Under the pieces are notes generated by a model that saw only the letters and a list, made by a program, of their open reading frames with translations, searched no databases and was not told where the DNA came from. From NCBI RefSeq assembly GCF_013393905.1, contig NZ_CP040276.1, positions 62,001-126,000 of the forward strand: a DNA stretch of 64,000 nt, given 5' to 3'. Of the stretch, positions 25,942-34,322 are shown piece after piece (positions within the stretch are counted from its first letter, which is position 1; every line of letters begins with the position of its first letter). The DNA comes from Nostoc sp. C052 (GTDB lineage Bacteria > Cyanobacteriota > Cyanobacteriia > Cyanobacteriales > Nostocaceae). Made by a program: the position numbers and the translations under genes.

Positions 25942-26550
25942 TTACATGATTGCAATTTCATCATTAATTGCCTTGATAAGCGCATCAAATGTACCTACGT
26001 GAAAGATTAAAATAATATCCCCAATAATTTCTAGCTGTTCAATTATGAATCGAGCTTGTGCTAGCAAGATTTTGGAATCGCTTTCATAAGTAGATAATAA
26101 TAAGTTTTCAATTGTATCTTCTAAGTAAACAGGTAATGTATAATTCACATGCTGCTTTAGCACATTACTAAGCGAACCCATCACCCCATTGATGACAATG
26201 TTACCAATTTCGCTCAGAGTGCCAATTTTCACCGCATCTAGATCAGCAGAACCTGGCTCTTCACCTGTAAGCACTGCAACTAGTGATGATGCACTGTCAG
26301 TAGGAAAAATCAAGCCAGCAGCACCAGAAAAAGAACCTGTAAAGCCTAGTCTTACAGATGCCAAGCTGTCATCATGGAATCGTGTTGCTAATTCCTGATA
26401 GGCTTCAGCAGCAGTTAATACTTTCACAAATGGAATTTTGAGACCAATGTGAGAGTCTACCATCTCATTCAGTAGACTTGCGGATCGACCAATTCCAATA
26501 TTAATCAACTCTTGAAGTGCATCCAGTTGTTCTGCTGTTATATTCATCAA
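25942..26550 (-). CDS. cheC: CheC-type CheY-P phosphatase
   Basis: The protein has 202 residues. Both CheC signature helices are present: LQELINIGIGRSASLLNEMV (E-x2-N) near residue 12 and LSEIGNIVINGVMGSLSNVL near residue 113. CheC proteins dephosphorylate CheY-P and can bind CheD. No cheD is visible in the window. The gene begins 3 bases after the CheY stop, so the two are translated together. Its place next to CheY supports a role in signal termination. The name is by family, since CheC/CheX/FliY are related. Confidence 0.85.
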   Translation of the reverse strand: MMNITAEQLDALQELINIGIGRSASLLNEMVDSHIGLKIPFVKVLTAAEAYQELATRFHDDSLASVRLGFTGSFSGAAGLIFPTDSASSLVAVLTGEEPGSADLDAVKIGTLSEIGNIVINGVMGSLSNVLKQHVNYTLPVYLEDTIENLLLSTYESDSKILLAQARFIIEQLEIIGDIILIFHVGTFDALIKAINDEIAIM

Positions 26551-26553
26551 AAC

Positions 26554-26919
26554 TTATTCCTTAGTATTAAGAACTTGCTGGACTGCCTTTCGCAATTCAT
26601 TTTCTTTTGGTGGCTTATTAATAAAGTTAATAGCCCCAAGACTATAACTTTGATTGCGTGCCCCTTCTTGGATATCGGCTGAGATGATAATTGTGGGAAT
26701 TTTTAATTCTTCATCTTGTAAAGCTTGCAGAAATTCAAACCCATTCATGTCTGGCATGAGTAAATCCGCTAACACACAATTTGGTTTGCGCTGGTGAACT
26801 AATTCTAATCCTTCACGCCCATTAGTTGCTTCTATAATTTCGTAACCATCAACTTGCAAATACTTTCGGATCATTCTGCGAGAAAAGGCTGCATCATCAA
26901 TAATCAAAACCAATGTCAT
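26554..26919 (-). CDS. CheY-like single-domain response regulator
   Basis: The 121-residue receiver has the acidic pair in LVLIIDDAAFSRRMI, the acceptor Asp in NCVLADLLMPDMNGFEF, the Thr/Ser switch in TIIISADIQ and the Lys in NFINKPPKENE. It lacks an output domain and should carry phosphate from CheA to its target. In cyanobacteria this target may be the pilus motor, not a flagellum. It is first in its operon and divergent from cheA, 600 bases away, with an IS1-like relic in between. Confidence 0.9.
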   Translation of the reverse strand: MTLVLIIDDAAFSRRMIRKYLQVDGYEIIEATNGREGLELVHQRKPNCVLADLLMPDMNGFEFLQALQDEELKIPTIIISADIQEGARNQSYSLGAINFINKPPKENELRKAVQQVLNTKE

Positions 26920-26978
26920 TATCTCTACCCCTTTGTGTTTTAGCTTAAGAATTGTTGATTGATTTCAGTTAAATAAAT

Positions 26979-27022
26979 ATTATTCAAATGATCTTTATAC
27001 CATAAAAAATCATTTGAATAAT
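26979..27022. repeat. perfect 14-bp inverted repeat upstream of cheY
   Basis: ATTATTCAAATGAT (26979-26992) and ATCATTTGAATAAT (27009-27022) form a perfect AT-rich stem with a 16-base loop, followed by a T-run on the plus strand. It lies in the leader or promoter region of the cheY operon. It may be an operator, an attenuator, or a relic end of the IS1-like element beside it. Confidence 0.5.
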
Positions 27023-27104
27023 GATTTTTTAAGTTGCTTAAGTTAAAAACATTTAAAATTCATCTGCTGAAAATATAATGGTATAAGGTGTTACTAAACT
27101 TTAG

Positions 27105-27377
27105 TTAAGTATTTGAAATTTCATCTAGGTCAAGCCTGGCTTTACGAAGCCAATGCAAAATTGTCGTGTGGTGAATATCTGTCACCCGCTCGATTTCTCG
27201 CAGACTCATGCCTTTAAGATGCATCTTGAGACACAATTGCTTGACATCGTTTGAGTAGCACCAAGCTTGGTAAGATTCGAGGAACTGACGACCACATTGT
27301 TTACATTTGTAACATTGTCTGCCTTTGCGAAAACCATTCTTGAAAGTTTGAGTTGAATAGCAACAAGGACATTGCAT
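27105..27377 (-). pseudogene. IS1-like InsA-type transposase fragment
   Basis: The 90-residue frame has the IS1 N-terminal zinc ribbon (CPCCYST and CKQCGRQF) and a helix-turn-helix (KGMSLREIERVTDIHHTTIL). The catalytic DDE part that should follow is missing: the frame stops after ARLDLDEISNT. It cannot transpose by itself. It sits in the divergent spacer between cheY and cheA and may influence their promoters. Confidence 0.75.
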
Positions 27378-27520
27378 ATTTATTACTTTACCATTAAAAT
27401 AACATTATCTTTTCAGCATGAAACATCTAAACATTATTTGAAAGCCATATATTGCTGAAATTTTAAATTACCATTAAATTACCATGAACACAAAGGGTCT
27501 AATTTTTCACAGAAAAGGTA

Positions 27521-29707
27521 ATGGAGCTAACTGAAATTAACGATGATATAGAAGCATTCCTAATTGAGAGCTATGAAAATCTGAATCAAATTGAACAAGA
27601 TATTATTTGTCTCGATAAAGTATCAGAACAAGGAGAAGCTGTAGTTCGCATTTATCGATCACTCCACACAATTAAAGGAAACTGCGGCTTTTTACCGTTT
27701 CCCAAATTGGAATCACTTGCTCATGCTGGAGAAAATTTGCTCTCGTCTTTACGCGATCGCCAGCTAGCAATTACCCCCACGATCATCAATACTTTACTGC
27801 AAATACTTGACGGCATTCGGCAGATTCTGTCCCAAATTGAAGCAACCAGACATGAGGGCGATCGCGATTATTCAGCACTGATTACGACTTTAACTCAATT
27901 GCAGTTCACTGAGCAGCCGACCATCGCATCTGCTGCTAATCTGCAAGGGTCGCAGACCAATATTGATACTACGTATTTCCCTCACGAATTCCCTGAAATC
28001 TTAACCTTGAGAGCATCAGAATCTTCTCAGATCCGAGTTAATGTTAACCTGCTAGATCAGGTAATGAACCTAGTGGGTGAACTCGTTTTAACCCGTAATC
28101 AGGTGATTGGATTTAGTAACAAGTTTAAGGATAGTAGCTTTACTGCTACTTGCCAACACCTTAGTCTTCTGACATCCCAGTTGCAGGAAGAGATCGTGAA
28201 AACTCGGCTGCAATCAATTAGTACCATTTGGCAAAAGTTTCCTCGCGTAACGCGCGATTTGGCGATCGCTTCCGGTAAACAAGTTAAGGTTGACATGGAG
28301 GGAATAGATACTGAACTGGATAAAAGCATTATTGAAGCGATTAAAGACCCCTTGACTCACTTAGTACGCAACTGTATAGATCATGGCATTGAGTTACCAG
28401 CAGAGCGGACTGCTTGTGGAAAGTCATCTGTCGGGCGGTTATTTTTAAGAGCTTTTCATGAAAGTGGCAAAGTCAATATTGAAATTGGCGATGATGGTCG
28501 TGGTCTGGATTTAGAAAAACTCAAAAGGCGAGGGCAGCAACTTGGTTTAGTGAGTGCCGTAGAAGCCGCATCTATGAGTGAGTCGGAAGCGATAAACTTA
28601 ATTTTCTTACCCGGCTTCTCTTCTTCAGAACAGGTGACAAACCTTTCTGGACGTGGAGTTGGGATGGATATTGTCAAGAGTAATATTGATAAAATTAATG
28701 GCACGATTGAAATTCATAGCCAGAAAGGACAAGGAACGACATTCAAAATTAAGATTCCCCTGACCTTGGCGATTATTCCCGCATTAATTGTCACCAGTGG
28801 CAGCGATCGCTATGCTATTCCCCAAGCAAGTATCCAAGAGCTAGTACGCCTAGAAGCACAGGCAGTTAATCAGATTGAGATGTTTTACGATGTACCTGTG
28901 TATCGCTTGCGGGACACTCTTGTACCATTAGTTTATTTAAATCAAGTATTACAAATACCCAATAGTGTTTCCAAATTGGAAATGTTCAGTCTAGTAATTG
29001 TGCAAGTTGATAACTATCAATTCGGATTAGTTGTGGACACAATTGAAGACATCCAAGACATTATGGTTAAACCTTTAGGGAAACAGTTAAAGGCGCAATC
29101 TTTATTTGCCGGAGCAACTATTCTAGGGGATGGCACAGTTACATTAATTATTGATGTTGTTGTTCTGGCGAACCGTTCTGGTGTAACCGCAAAACAAAAG
29201 CAGCAGTTATTGATTGAAAACGCCATAAAAGACCAAGATCAAATTATCGCTCGTCAAACAATACTATTGTTTGAGGGGCCCGAAGGCGCTCGTATGGGCA
29301 TTCCATTGACTATTGCCTTTCGGCTTGAAGAAATTCTTTGCTCTGCGGTAGAGAAAGCAGGTAATCAGGATGTAGTACAATCCTACGGGAAAATTTTGCC
29401 GTTAATTGACCTGAACAAAGTGTTTTTCCGTAGTTATGAAAATGACCTCCACGAGCGGACTAAGGCAACTGTTGCAGAGACTCTCCAGATAGTGATTGTC
29501 TCACCCTCCTCAGAACTCAGTGTTGGGCTAGTGGTTGAGCGGATTCTTGACATTGTAGAAGAACCACTGACAATTACAGGTGTCTCTAGTAGACCAGGTG
29601 TGCTTTTGTGCGCTGTATTTCAGGGTCAAATTACAGAAATCCTTGACATTGAGGCTGTAATTCGCATTGCTAACCCTCATTTGCTGCAATTGATTACTAA
29701 TGGCTGA
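27521..29707 (+). CDS. cheA: CheA-type chemotaxis histidine kinase with two CheW-like domains
   Basis: The protein has 728 residues. The Hpt domain (1-110) carries the acceptor His 49 in RSLHTIKGNCGF. A linker follows, without a clear P2 (CheY-binding) domain. The dimerisation helices begin at VNLLDQVMNLVGELVLTRNQ. The ATPase domain has LVRNCIDHGIELP, IEIGDDGRGLD and LSGRGVGMDIVK. Two CheW-like modules end the protein, one starting about residue 420 and one about 570; a single one is usual. It should autophosphorylate in a receptor array and pass phosphate to CheY and CheB. AAAGG precedes the ATG. The next gene, CheW, overlaps by 8 bases. Confidence 0.92.
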   Translation: MELTEINDDIEAFLIESYENLNQIEQDIICLDKVSEQGEAVVRIYRSLHTIKGNCGFLPFPKLESLAHAGENLLSSLRDRQLAITPTIINTLLQILDGIRQILSQIEATRHEGDRDYSALITTLTQLQFTEQPTIASAANLQGSQTNIDTTYFPHEFPEILTLRASESSQIRVNVNLLDQVMNLVGELVLTRNQVIGFSNKFKDSSFTATCQHLSLLTSQLQEEIVKTRLQSISTIWQKFPRVTRDLAIASGKQVKVDMEGIDTELDKSIIEAIKDPLTHLVRNCIDHGIELPAERTACGKSSVGRLFLRAFHESGKVNIEIGDDGRGLDLEKLKRRGQQLGLVSAVEAASMSESEAINLIFLPGFSSSEQVTNLSGRGVGMDIVKSNIDKINGTIEIHSQKGQGTTFKIKIPLTLAIIPALIVTSGSDRYAIPQASIQELVRLEAQAVNQIEMFYDVPVYRLRDTLVPLVYLNQVLQIPNSVSKLEMFSLVIVQVDNYQFGLVVDTIEDIQDIMVKPLGKQLKAQSLFAGATILGDGTVTLIIDVVVLANRSGVTAKQKQQLLIENAIKDQDQIIARQTILLFEGPEGARMGIPLTIAFRLEEILCSAVEKAGNQDVVQSYGKILPLIDLNKVFFRSYENDLHERTKATVAETLQIVIVSPSSELSVGLVVERILDIVEEPLTITGVSSRPGVLLCAVFQGQITEILDIEAVIRIANPHLLQLITNG

Positions 29708-30170
29708 ACAACAAATTTGTACATTTTTTCTCAAAGGAGTTTATTTTGGTATTAACGTGCTACACGTTCAAGAAGTGATTCGCCCACAAGCAATAACTCG
29801 TATACCTTTAGCCCCACCAGATATCTGTGGTTTAATTAATTTACGTGGACAAATTATTACTGTAATCGATTTGCAACGCCGATTAGAGATGAGCGAACAA
29901 CAGACACAATCAAATATAAAACTTGTAGATGAGTCACAGGGATTTAATATTATTGTAAGTTTTGAGGATGAAGTAGTCAGTCTGCTCGTCGATAATGTTG
30001 GTGATGTCTTAGAGTTTCCACAGAACACGTTTCAACTTCCACCTACAACCTTAAAAGGTAAAATGCGTTGGATGCTAGCAGGGGCTTACCCTCTCCTAGA
30101 TGGATTTCTGCTAGTTTTAGATGCCGAAAAAATTCTAAATGTTAATTTGATAAATCACGTTACCGAGTAA
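29700..30170 (+). CDS. cheW: CheW receptor-kinase coupling protein
   Basis: The 156-residue protein is a single CheW domain: ICTFFLKGVYFGINVLHVQE, RIPLAPPDICGLINLRGQII and VSLLVDNVGDVLEF are the usual blocks. It links the receptor to the CheA CheW-like domains. Its ATG lies inside the end of cheA (8-base overlap) and the receptor gene starts 17 bases after its stop, so the three form one operon. The start at ATG 29700 gives MAEQQICTFF, a normal CheW beginning. Confidence 0.92.
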   Translation: MAEQQICTFFLKGVYFGINVLHVQEVIRPQAITRIPLAPPDICGLINLRGQIITVIDLQRRLEMSEQQTQSNIKLVDESQGFNIIVSFEDEVVSLLVDNVGDVLEFPQNTFQLPPTTLKGKMRWMLAGAYPLLDGFLLVLDAEKILNVNLINHVTE

Positions 30171-30187
30171 TTGAGGAGCGCCTTGCA

Positions 30188-31489
30188 ATGACTACGAATC
30201 GGGCTGCAAGAACAGCCAACTCTAAATCTTCCTCAGAGGATAGTGTAGCTTCGGCGACTGATAATGGTGTCAAAAAAGAGCAACTGCAAGCGTTACTTTT
30301 AGCACTTAAGTCTGTAAAAAATGGTAATTTTAGCGTCCGTTTACCTGTCGAGGATAATGAACTAGGTGAAATTGTCTTGGTTTTTAATGAATTGGTAAGT
30401 TTAAACCAAAACTTTGCCCAAGAAGTTTCTCGCTTGACAACCGAAATTGGTACAGAAGGGAAGCTCGGATCTCAAGCCGTTGTCAAAGGAGCAGACGGAA
30501 GTTGGCAAGGATTGCTTGATAACTTTAATCAAATGTCTACAAATTTAAAAGAGCAGATCAAAAGTATTAATGAAGTAACCCTTGTTGTTGCCCAAGGAAA
30601 TTTAGCCAAACAAATTGAGGAAAGCAATGCTGGAGATTTTAAGCAACTCACAGATAATGCCAATCAAATGATTAGCAGCTTGAGGTCTTCAATCAGACAG
30701 ATGGCAGAGGTGGCAACGGCAGTTGCCTCTTCATCAGAAGAATTGACCGCAGTTAGCACAGAAATGACTCAAAACGCCGAACAAACTGCTGAACAGGCAA
30801 CCTCTGCATCTAGCTCCGCCGAACAGGTGAGCCAAAATAGCAGTACAATTTTGACTGCGGTAGAGCAGATGAATGCCAGCATTCAAGAAATTGCTAAGAC
30901 CGTCATGGAAGGGGCAAAAGTCACGACTCAAGCAGTTAAAACTGCTGACCGCACCAATGAAACAATTAATAAGCTTGGTCAAAGCAGCATTGAAATTGGC
31001 AAAGTAATTAAAGTTATTACTGCGATCGCTGGGCAAACAAACTTACTGGCGCTCAATGCTACAATTGAGGCCGCAAGAGCCGGAGATGCCGGCAGAGGAT
31101 TTGCTGTAGTTGCAAACGAGGTGAAAGAATTAGCCAAACAAACAGCAAATGCAACTGAAGATATTAGTCAGCGCATTGAAGCAATTCAGACAGATACAAA
31201 AGCTGCGGTTCAAGCCATTACTCAAATTACTGATATTATCAATCAAATCAACGACTTTCAAAGCACGATCGCTAGTGCTATTGAAGAGCAAACAGCAACG
31301 ACAAATGAAATTAGCCGCAATATTGCTGAAGCAGCCAGAGGAACATCTGATATCGCCAGAAATATCGCAGTTGTCGCATTGAATACTCAAAGTACAACGA
31401 TTGGCACGAGTAATACATTACAGGCAGCCACAGAATTATCGCGCATGGCAGTAGATTTGCAGAAAGTCGTCAGCCAGTTCATATATTAA
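30188..31489 (+). CDS. soluble methyl-accepting chemotaxis receptor with HAMP repeats
   Basis: The protein has 433 residues and no transmembrane segment or periplasmic domain. Residues 35-180 look like two to three HAMP modules in a row (VKNGNFSVRLPVEDNELGEI; QGNLAKQIEESNAGDFKQLT), as in cytoplasmic receptors with HAMP arrays. The C-terminal part is the methyl-accepting coiled coil, with the highly conserved tip GQTNLLALNATIEAARAGDA and GRGFAVVANEVKELAKQT. It should report a cytoplasmic cue, or the state of partner proteins, to CheA through CheW. The upstream gene cheW and downstream cheB/cheR complete the circuit. No sensory PAS or GAF domain is seen. Confidence 0.88.
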   Translation: MTTNRAARTANSKSSSEDSVASATDNGVKKEQLQALLLALKSVKNGNFSVRLPVEDNELGEIVLVFNELVSLNQNFAQEVSRLTTEIGTEGKLGSQAVVKGADGSWQGLLDNFNQMSTNLKEQIKSINEVTLVVAQGNLAKQIEESNAGDFKQLTDNANQMISSLRSSIRQMAEVATAVASSSEELTAVSTEMTQNAEQTAEQATSASSSAEQVSQNSSTILTAVEQMNASIQEIAKTVMEGAKVTTQAVKTADRTNETINKLGQSSIEIGKVIKVITAIAGQTNLLALNATIEAARAGDAGRGFAVVANEVKELAKQTANATEDISQRIEAIQTDTKAAVQAITQITDIINQINDFQSTIASAIEEQTATTNEISRNIAEAARGTSDIARNIAVVALNTQSTTIGTSNTLQAATELSRMAVDLQKVVSQFIY

Positions 31490-31518
31490 CGTAAGTTCGA
31501 TGAACCTCTCCCTCCCAA

Positions 31519-31594
31519 CCTCCCTTTCCGTTTCGGAGAGGGAGGAGCAACAAAAAATTAAGCTTTTTACTCCCCTCTCCGACACGGAGAGGGG
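31519..31594. repeat. two GGAGAGGG-type inverted repeats between receptor and cheB
   Basis: Stem 1 pairs CCTCCCTTTCCG (31519-31530) with CGGAGAGGGAGG (31534-31545), with one mismatch. Stem 2 pairs CCCCTCTCCG (31572-31581) with CGGAGAGGGG (31585-31594) perfectly. Both have three-base loops. Such repeats are frequent between cyanobacterial genes; here they may reduce read-through or shape mRNA decay within the che operon. Confidence 0.65.
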
Positions 31595-31737
31595 CTGGGG
31601 GAGAGGTCAAATAAGACTTGTCAAACTCACGCTATATTAGTTTTTTCACTGTCCCCAGTCCCCAGCGATGTACTGAGCTTGCCGTTGGCGCAGCCTCTCG
31701 CAGAGAAGTGTCCCCAATTCCCAATCCCCAATCCCCA

Positions 31738-32811
31738 ATGCCCAAAATCCGAATACTAATTGTTGATGACGCGGTAGTAGTTCGGAGTCGAATTAGTAAA
31801 ATTTTGTCCATCGATCCAGAACTAGAAGTGGTAGGAGTCGCTGCTAACGGTCGTATCGCCCTTGCCAAAATTCCCCAGGTTAATCCTGATATTGTGATCC
31901 TGGATATTGAAATGCCAGAAATGGATGGTTTACAAACTCTCTCCGCGATTCGACAAATCTATCCCCACCTACCAGTGATTATGTTCAGCACCTCTACACG
32001 GACTGGAGCGATCGCAACACTCGAAGCTCTCTCTTTAGGGGCTTCAGATTATGCCACAAAACCTAGTAACTTAGGAAGTGTAGAGGCGATAAATCAATAT
32101 ATTCAAGCGGATTTGATTCCCAAAATTAAAGTATTTGGTGCAATAACTACTACATTGACAACACCAAGCACGGTTGCTCATCCAGTTCTTCTTCCCCTTT
32201 ACACCAATCCCAAGCGGGTAGAGGTTATAGCAATTGGGGTTTCTACTGGAGGGCCTAATGCCCTAACTGTCTTGCTTAGAGAGCTTCCAGCCGATTTATC
32301 AGTTCCCATTTTGATTGTGCAACACATGCCCCCCATGTTTACGAAACTATTAGCTGAACGATTATCTTCTAAATGCCAAATCCCAGTGAACGAAGCGGTT
32401 CCCGGAGTGGTATTAGAACCTGGACAAGCTTGGATTGCACCGGGAGATTTTCATTTGGTTGTGCAACGCGACAAAGGTGTAGTTCGACTTGCTACTCATC
32501 AAGCACCGAGCGAAAATTCCTGTCGTCCTTCAGTAGATGTTCTGTTTCGTTCGGTAGCAGAGGTTTATGGTGCTGGGGCGATTGCAGTCATCCTTACAGG
32601 TATGGGGCAAGATGGGTTACATGGCTGTAAGTGCATCCGCGAGGCGGGTGGACAAGTGCTAGCACAAGACAAAGCTAGTAGCGTAGTGTGGGGGATGCCT
32701 AGTTTTGTGGTTAATGCTGGACTTGCCGATCAAATTGTCACCCTTGACCAGATGGCAAGTGAAATTATGCGGCGAATTCGTTACAATCAAATTCCTATTT
32801 TAGGTCTGTAA
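31738..32811 (+). CDS. cheB: CheB protein-glutamate methylesterase
   Basis: The start is set at ATG 31738 (MPKIRILIVDDAVVVRSRIS). A longer frame from 31618 only adds residues encoded by CCCCAAT-type repeats. The 357-residue protein has a receiver (acceptor Asp in IVILDIEMPEMDG) and a methylesterase domain with the catalytic Ser in IGVSTGGPNA, His in QHMPPMFT and Asp in LTGMGQDGLHG. It removes methyl groups from the receptor, activated by phosphorylation from CheA. Its stop overlaps the start of cheR (TAATG). A Shine-Dalgarno sequence is not visible, since the bases before the ATG belong to the repeat. Confidence 0.88.
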   Translation: MPKIRILIVDDAVVVRSRISKILSIDPELEVVGVAANGRIALAKIPQVNPDIVILDIEMPEMDGLQTLSAIRQIYPHLPVIMFSTSTRTGAIATLEALSLGASDYATKPSNLGSVEAINQYIQADLIPKIKVFGAITTTLTTPSTVAHPVLLPLYTNPKRVEVIAIGVSTGGPNALTVLLRELPADLSVPILIVQHMPPMFTKLLAERLSSKCQIPVNEAVPGVVLEPGQAWIAPGDFHLVVQRDKGVVRLATHQAPSENSCRPSVDVLFRSVAEVYGAGAIAVILTGMGQDGLHGCKCIREAGGQVLAQDKASSVVWGMPSFVVNAGLADQIVTLDQMASEIMRRIRYNQIPILGL

Positions 32812-33647
32812 TGGAACAGACTAAGAGTGTAAGCACCAATGATTTTGAGTATCTTCGTCAATTAGTTCGTGATCATTCAGCAGTTGTGTTGTCTGCTGAG
32901 AAAAGCTATCTAGCGGAGTTACATTTACAACCAATTGCAGAATCAGCAGGATTCGCTTTCATTGCTGAACTGGTGAAATATTTACGCACTCAACCCTTTA
33001 ACAATCTTCACATCCAGACAATCGAGGCGTTAGTCACTAATGAAACCTCATTCTTTCGAGATCATCACCCTTTTGAAGCACTGAGACAATACATACTACC
33101 AGAGTTAATCAAAAAACGAGCCATTGAGCGGTCGCTAAACATTTGGTGTGCTGCTTGCTCTAATGGACAAGAACCCTACAGCATCGCTATGCTAATTCGT
33201 GAACATTTCCCCTTACTTACCAATTGGTCTATAAGGCTAATTGCTAGTGATTTTTCCACTAAGGTATTAGCGCGCGCCCAAAAAGGGCATTATAACCAAC
33301 TTGAAATTAACCGCGGACTATCTGAAAATCTCCGTGACAAGTACTTTCATCGGCTAGATAGTGACTGGCAAATAAAGTCCGAAATTCGCCAGATGGCAGA
33401 GTTTCGTCAGATCAACCTGATGCAATCTTGGTCATCCCTTCCCGAAATCGACGTGATCTTTTTACGCAATGTTTTAATCTACTACGATCTAGATACCAAG
33501 AAAGTCTTGCTAACAAAGGTAAAACAGCAATTAAGAACAGATGGCTACCTGTTTCTCGGTAGTGCTGAGACGACTATCAACCTGGATGGCTCATTCAAGC
33601 AGGTTTCATTTAACAAGGGTATCTGCTATCAATTGCACAATGCTTAA
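32811..33647 (+). CDS. cheR: CheR chemotaxis receptor methyltransferase
   Basis: The 278-residue protein has the CheR N-terminal helical domain, then NETSFFRDHHPFEALRQYIL, WCAACSNGQEPYSIAMLIRE (S-adenosylmethionine site), IIASDFSTKVLARAQ-like IRLIASDFSTKVLARAQKGH, and IDVIFLRNVLIYYD. It adds methyl groups to receptor glutamates. It is translationally coupled to cheB (TAATG) and ends the operon. The length is typical. Confidence 0.92.
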   Translation: MEQTKSVSTNDFEYLRQLVRDHSAVVLSAEKSYLAELHLQPIAESAGFAFIAELVKYLRTQPFNNLHIQTIEALVTNETSFFRDHHPFEALRQYILPELIKKRAIERSLNIWCAACSNGQEPYSIAMLIREHFPLLTNWSIRLIASDFSTKVLARAQKGHYNQLEINRGLSENLRDKYFHRLDSDWQIKSEIRQMAEFRQINLMQSWSSLPEIDVIFLRNVLIYYDLDTKKVLLTKVKQQLRTDGYLFLGSAETTINLDGSFKQVSFNKGICYQLHNA

Positions 33648-34322
33648 CAGATTTGGCTACAATCGTTCTCGTTCTTAACAGCTAGTTGCTGCGGCAGTTG
33701 TTGTGGACATTTTGCCGACAGGAGAGGGATAAGTTCGACCCATGACTAAACTTGAACCCCATTCACAGCAAGAAGTGTGGCGGCAAGCGCTAGTAGTCTG
33801 CCAACCCCAAAATGCGCTTGTGGGGAAAGGGGAAAGGGAAAAGGGTAAGAGATTTAAACCCTTTCCCCCTTCCCCCTTCCCTGACAGGTGTAGGTTTTTT
33901 ACGTGGGTAGAGTATTCACTGCTGAAAGGGAGAGAACCCGTATTTGAAGGCTGTCGAGGAGAAGCTGTTGGGTTTGATTGAGCGATAAGACGGTGTTAGG
34001 GACTGAAACTAATGGATTACTCCTTAGTGCTACGATTGCTGAGTCCAAATTTACTTGCATACACAATAAAAGTTGTTTGAGCGACTGGGATTGCGATCCC
34101 TGTACCTCCAAGTGCTACCCGACTTTGAAAACAACCCTAAAAAAAATCATGGAAACTATGACTAAGTTTCTTTTCAAATATTGGAATTGTTTTCTAATCG
34201 CTTTTTTCCTATGTTTTTCAGCCAGCCCTAATTATGTATACAAGTTACGGAATGTTTATTCTGCCAAATTATTGGGAAATATTAAAGTTATAAACTTCTT
34301 CTAAAGATTTTAACTTGACGCT
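33648..34322. other. intergenic region with inverted repeat and a doubtful small ORF
   Basis: A frame at 33742-33981 begins MTKLEPHSQQEVWRQALVVC after a GGAGAGGG site, but from codon 29 it is encoded by the purine-rich inverted repeat at 33822-33845 / 33858-33881. It may be the head of a gene cut by a repeat, or chance. A second frame at 33978-34304 has no family features. The promoter of the giant kinase gene at 34323 must lie here or upstream, but no clear one is seen. Confidence 0.35.

Noticed and set aside
31618..31737. Longer N-terminus for CheB
   Set aside because: The extra 40 residues are translated from CCCCAAT-type repeats and do not fit a receiver domain start.
33742..34304. Two short plus-strand frames between cheR and the giant kinase
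   Set aside because: The first is mostly encoded by a purine-rich repeat and the second has no family-like features or ribosome site; not called as genes.
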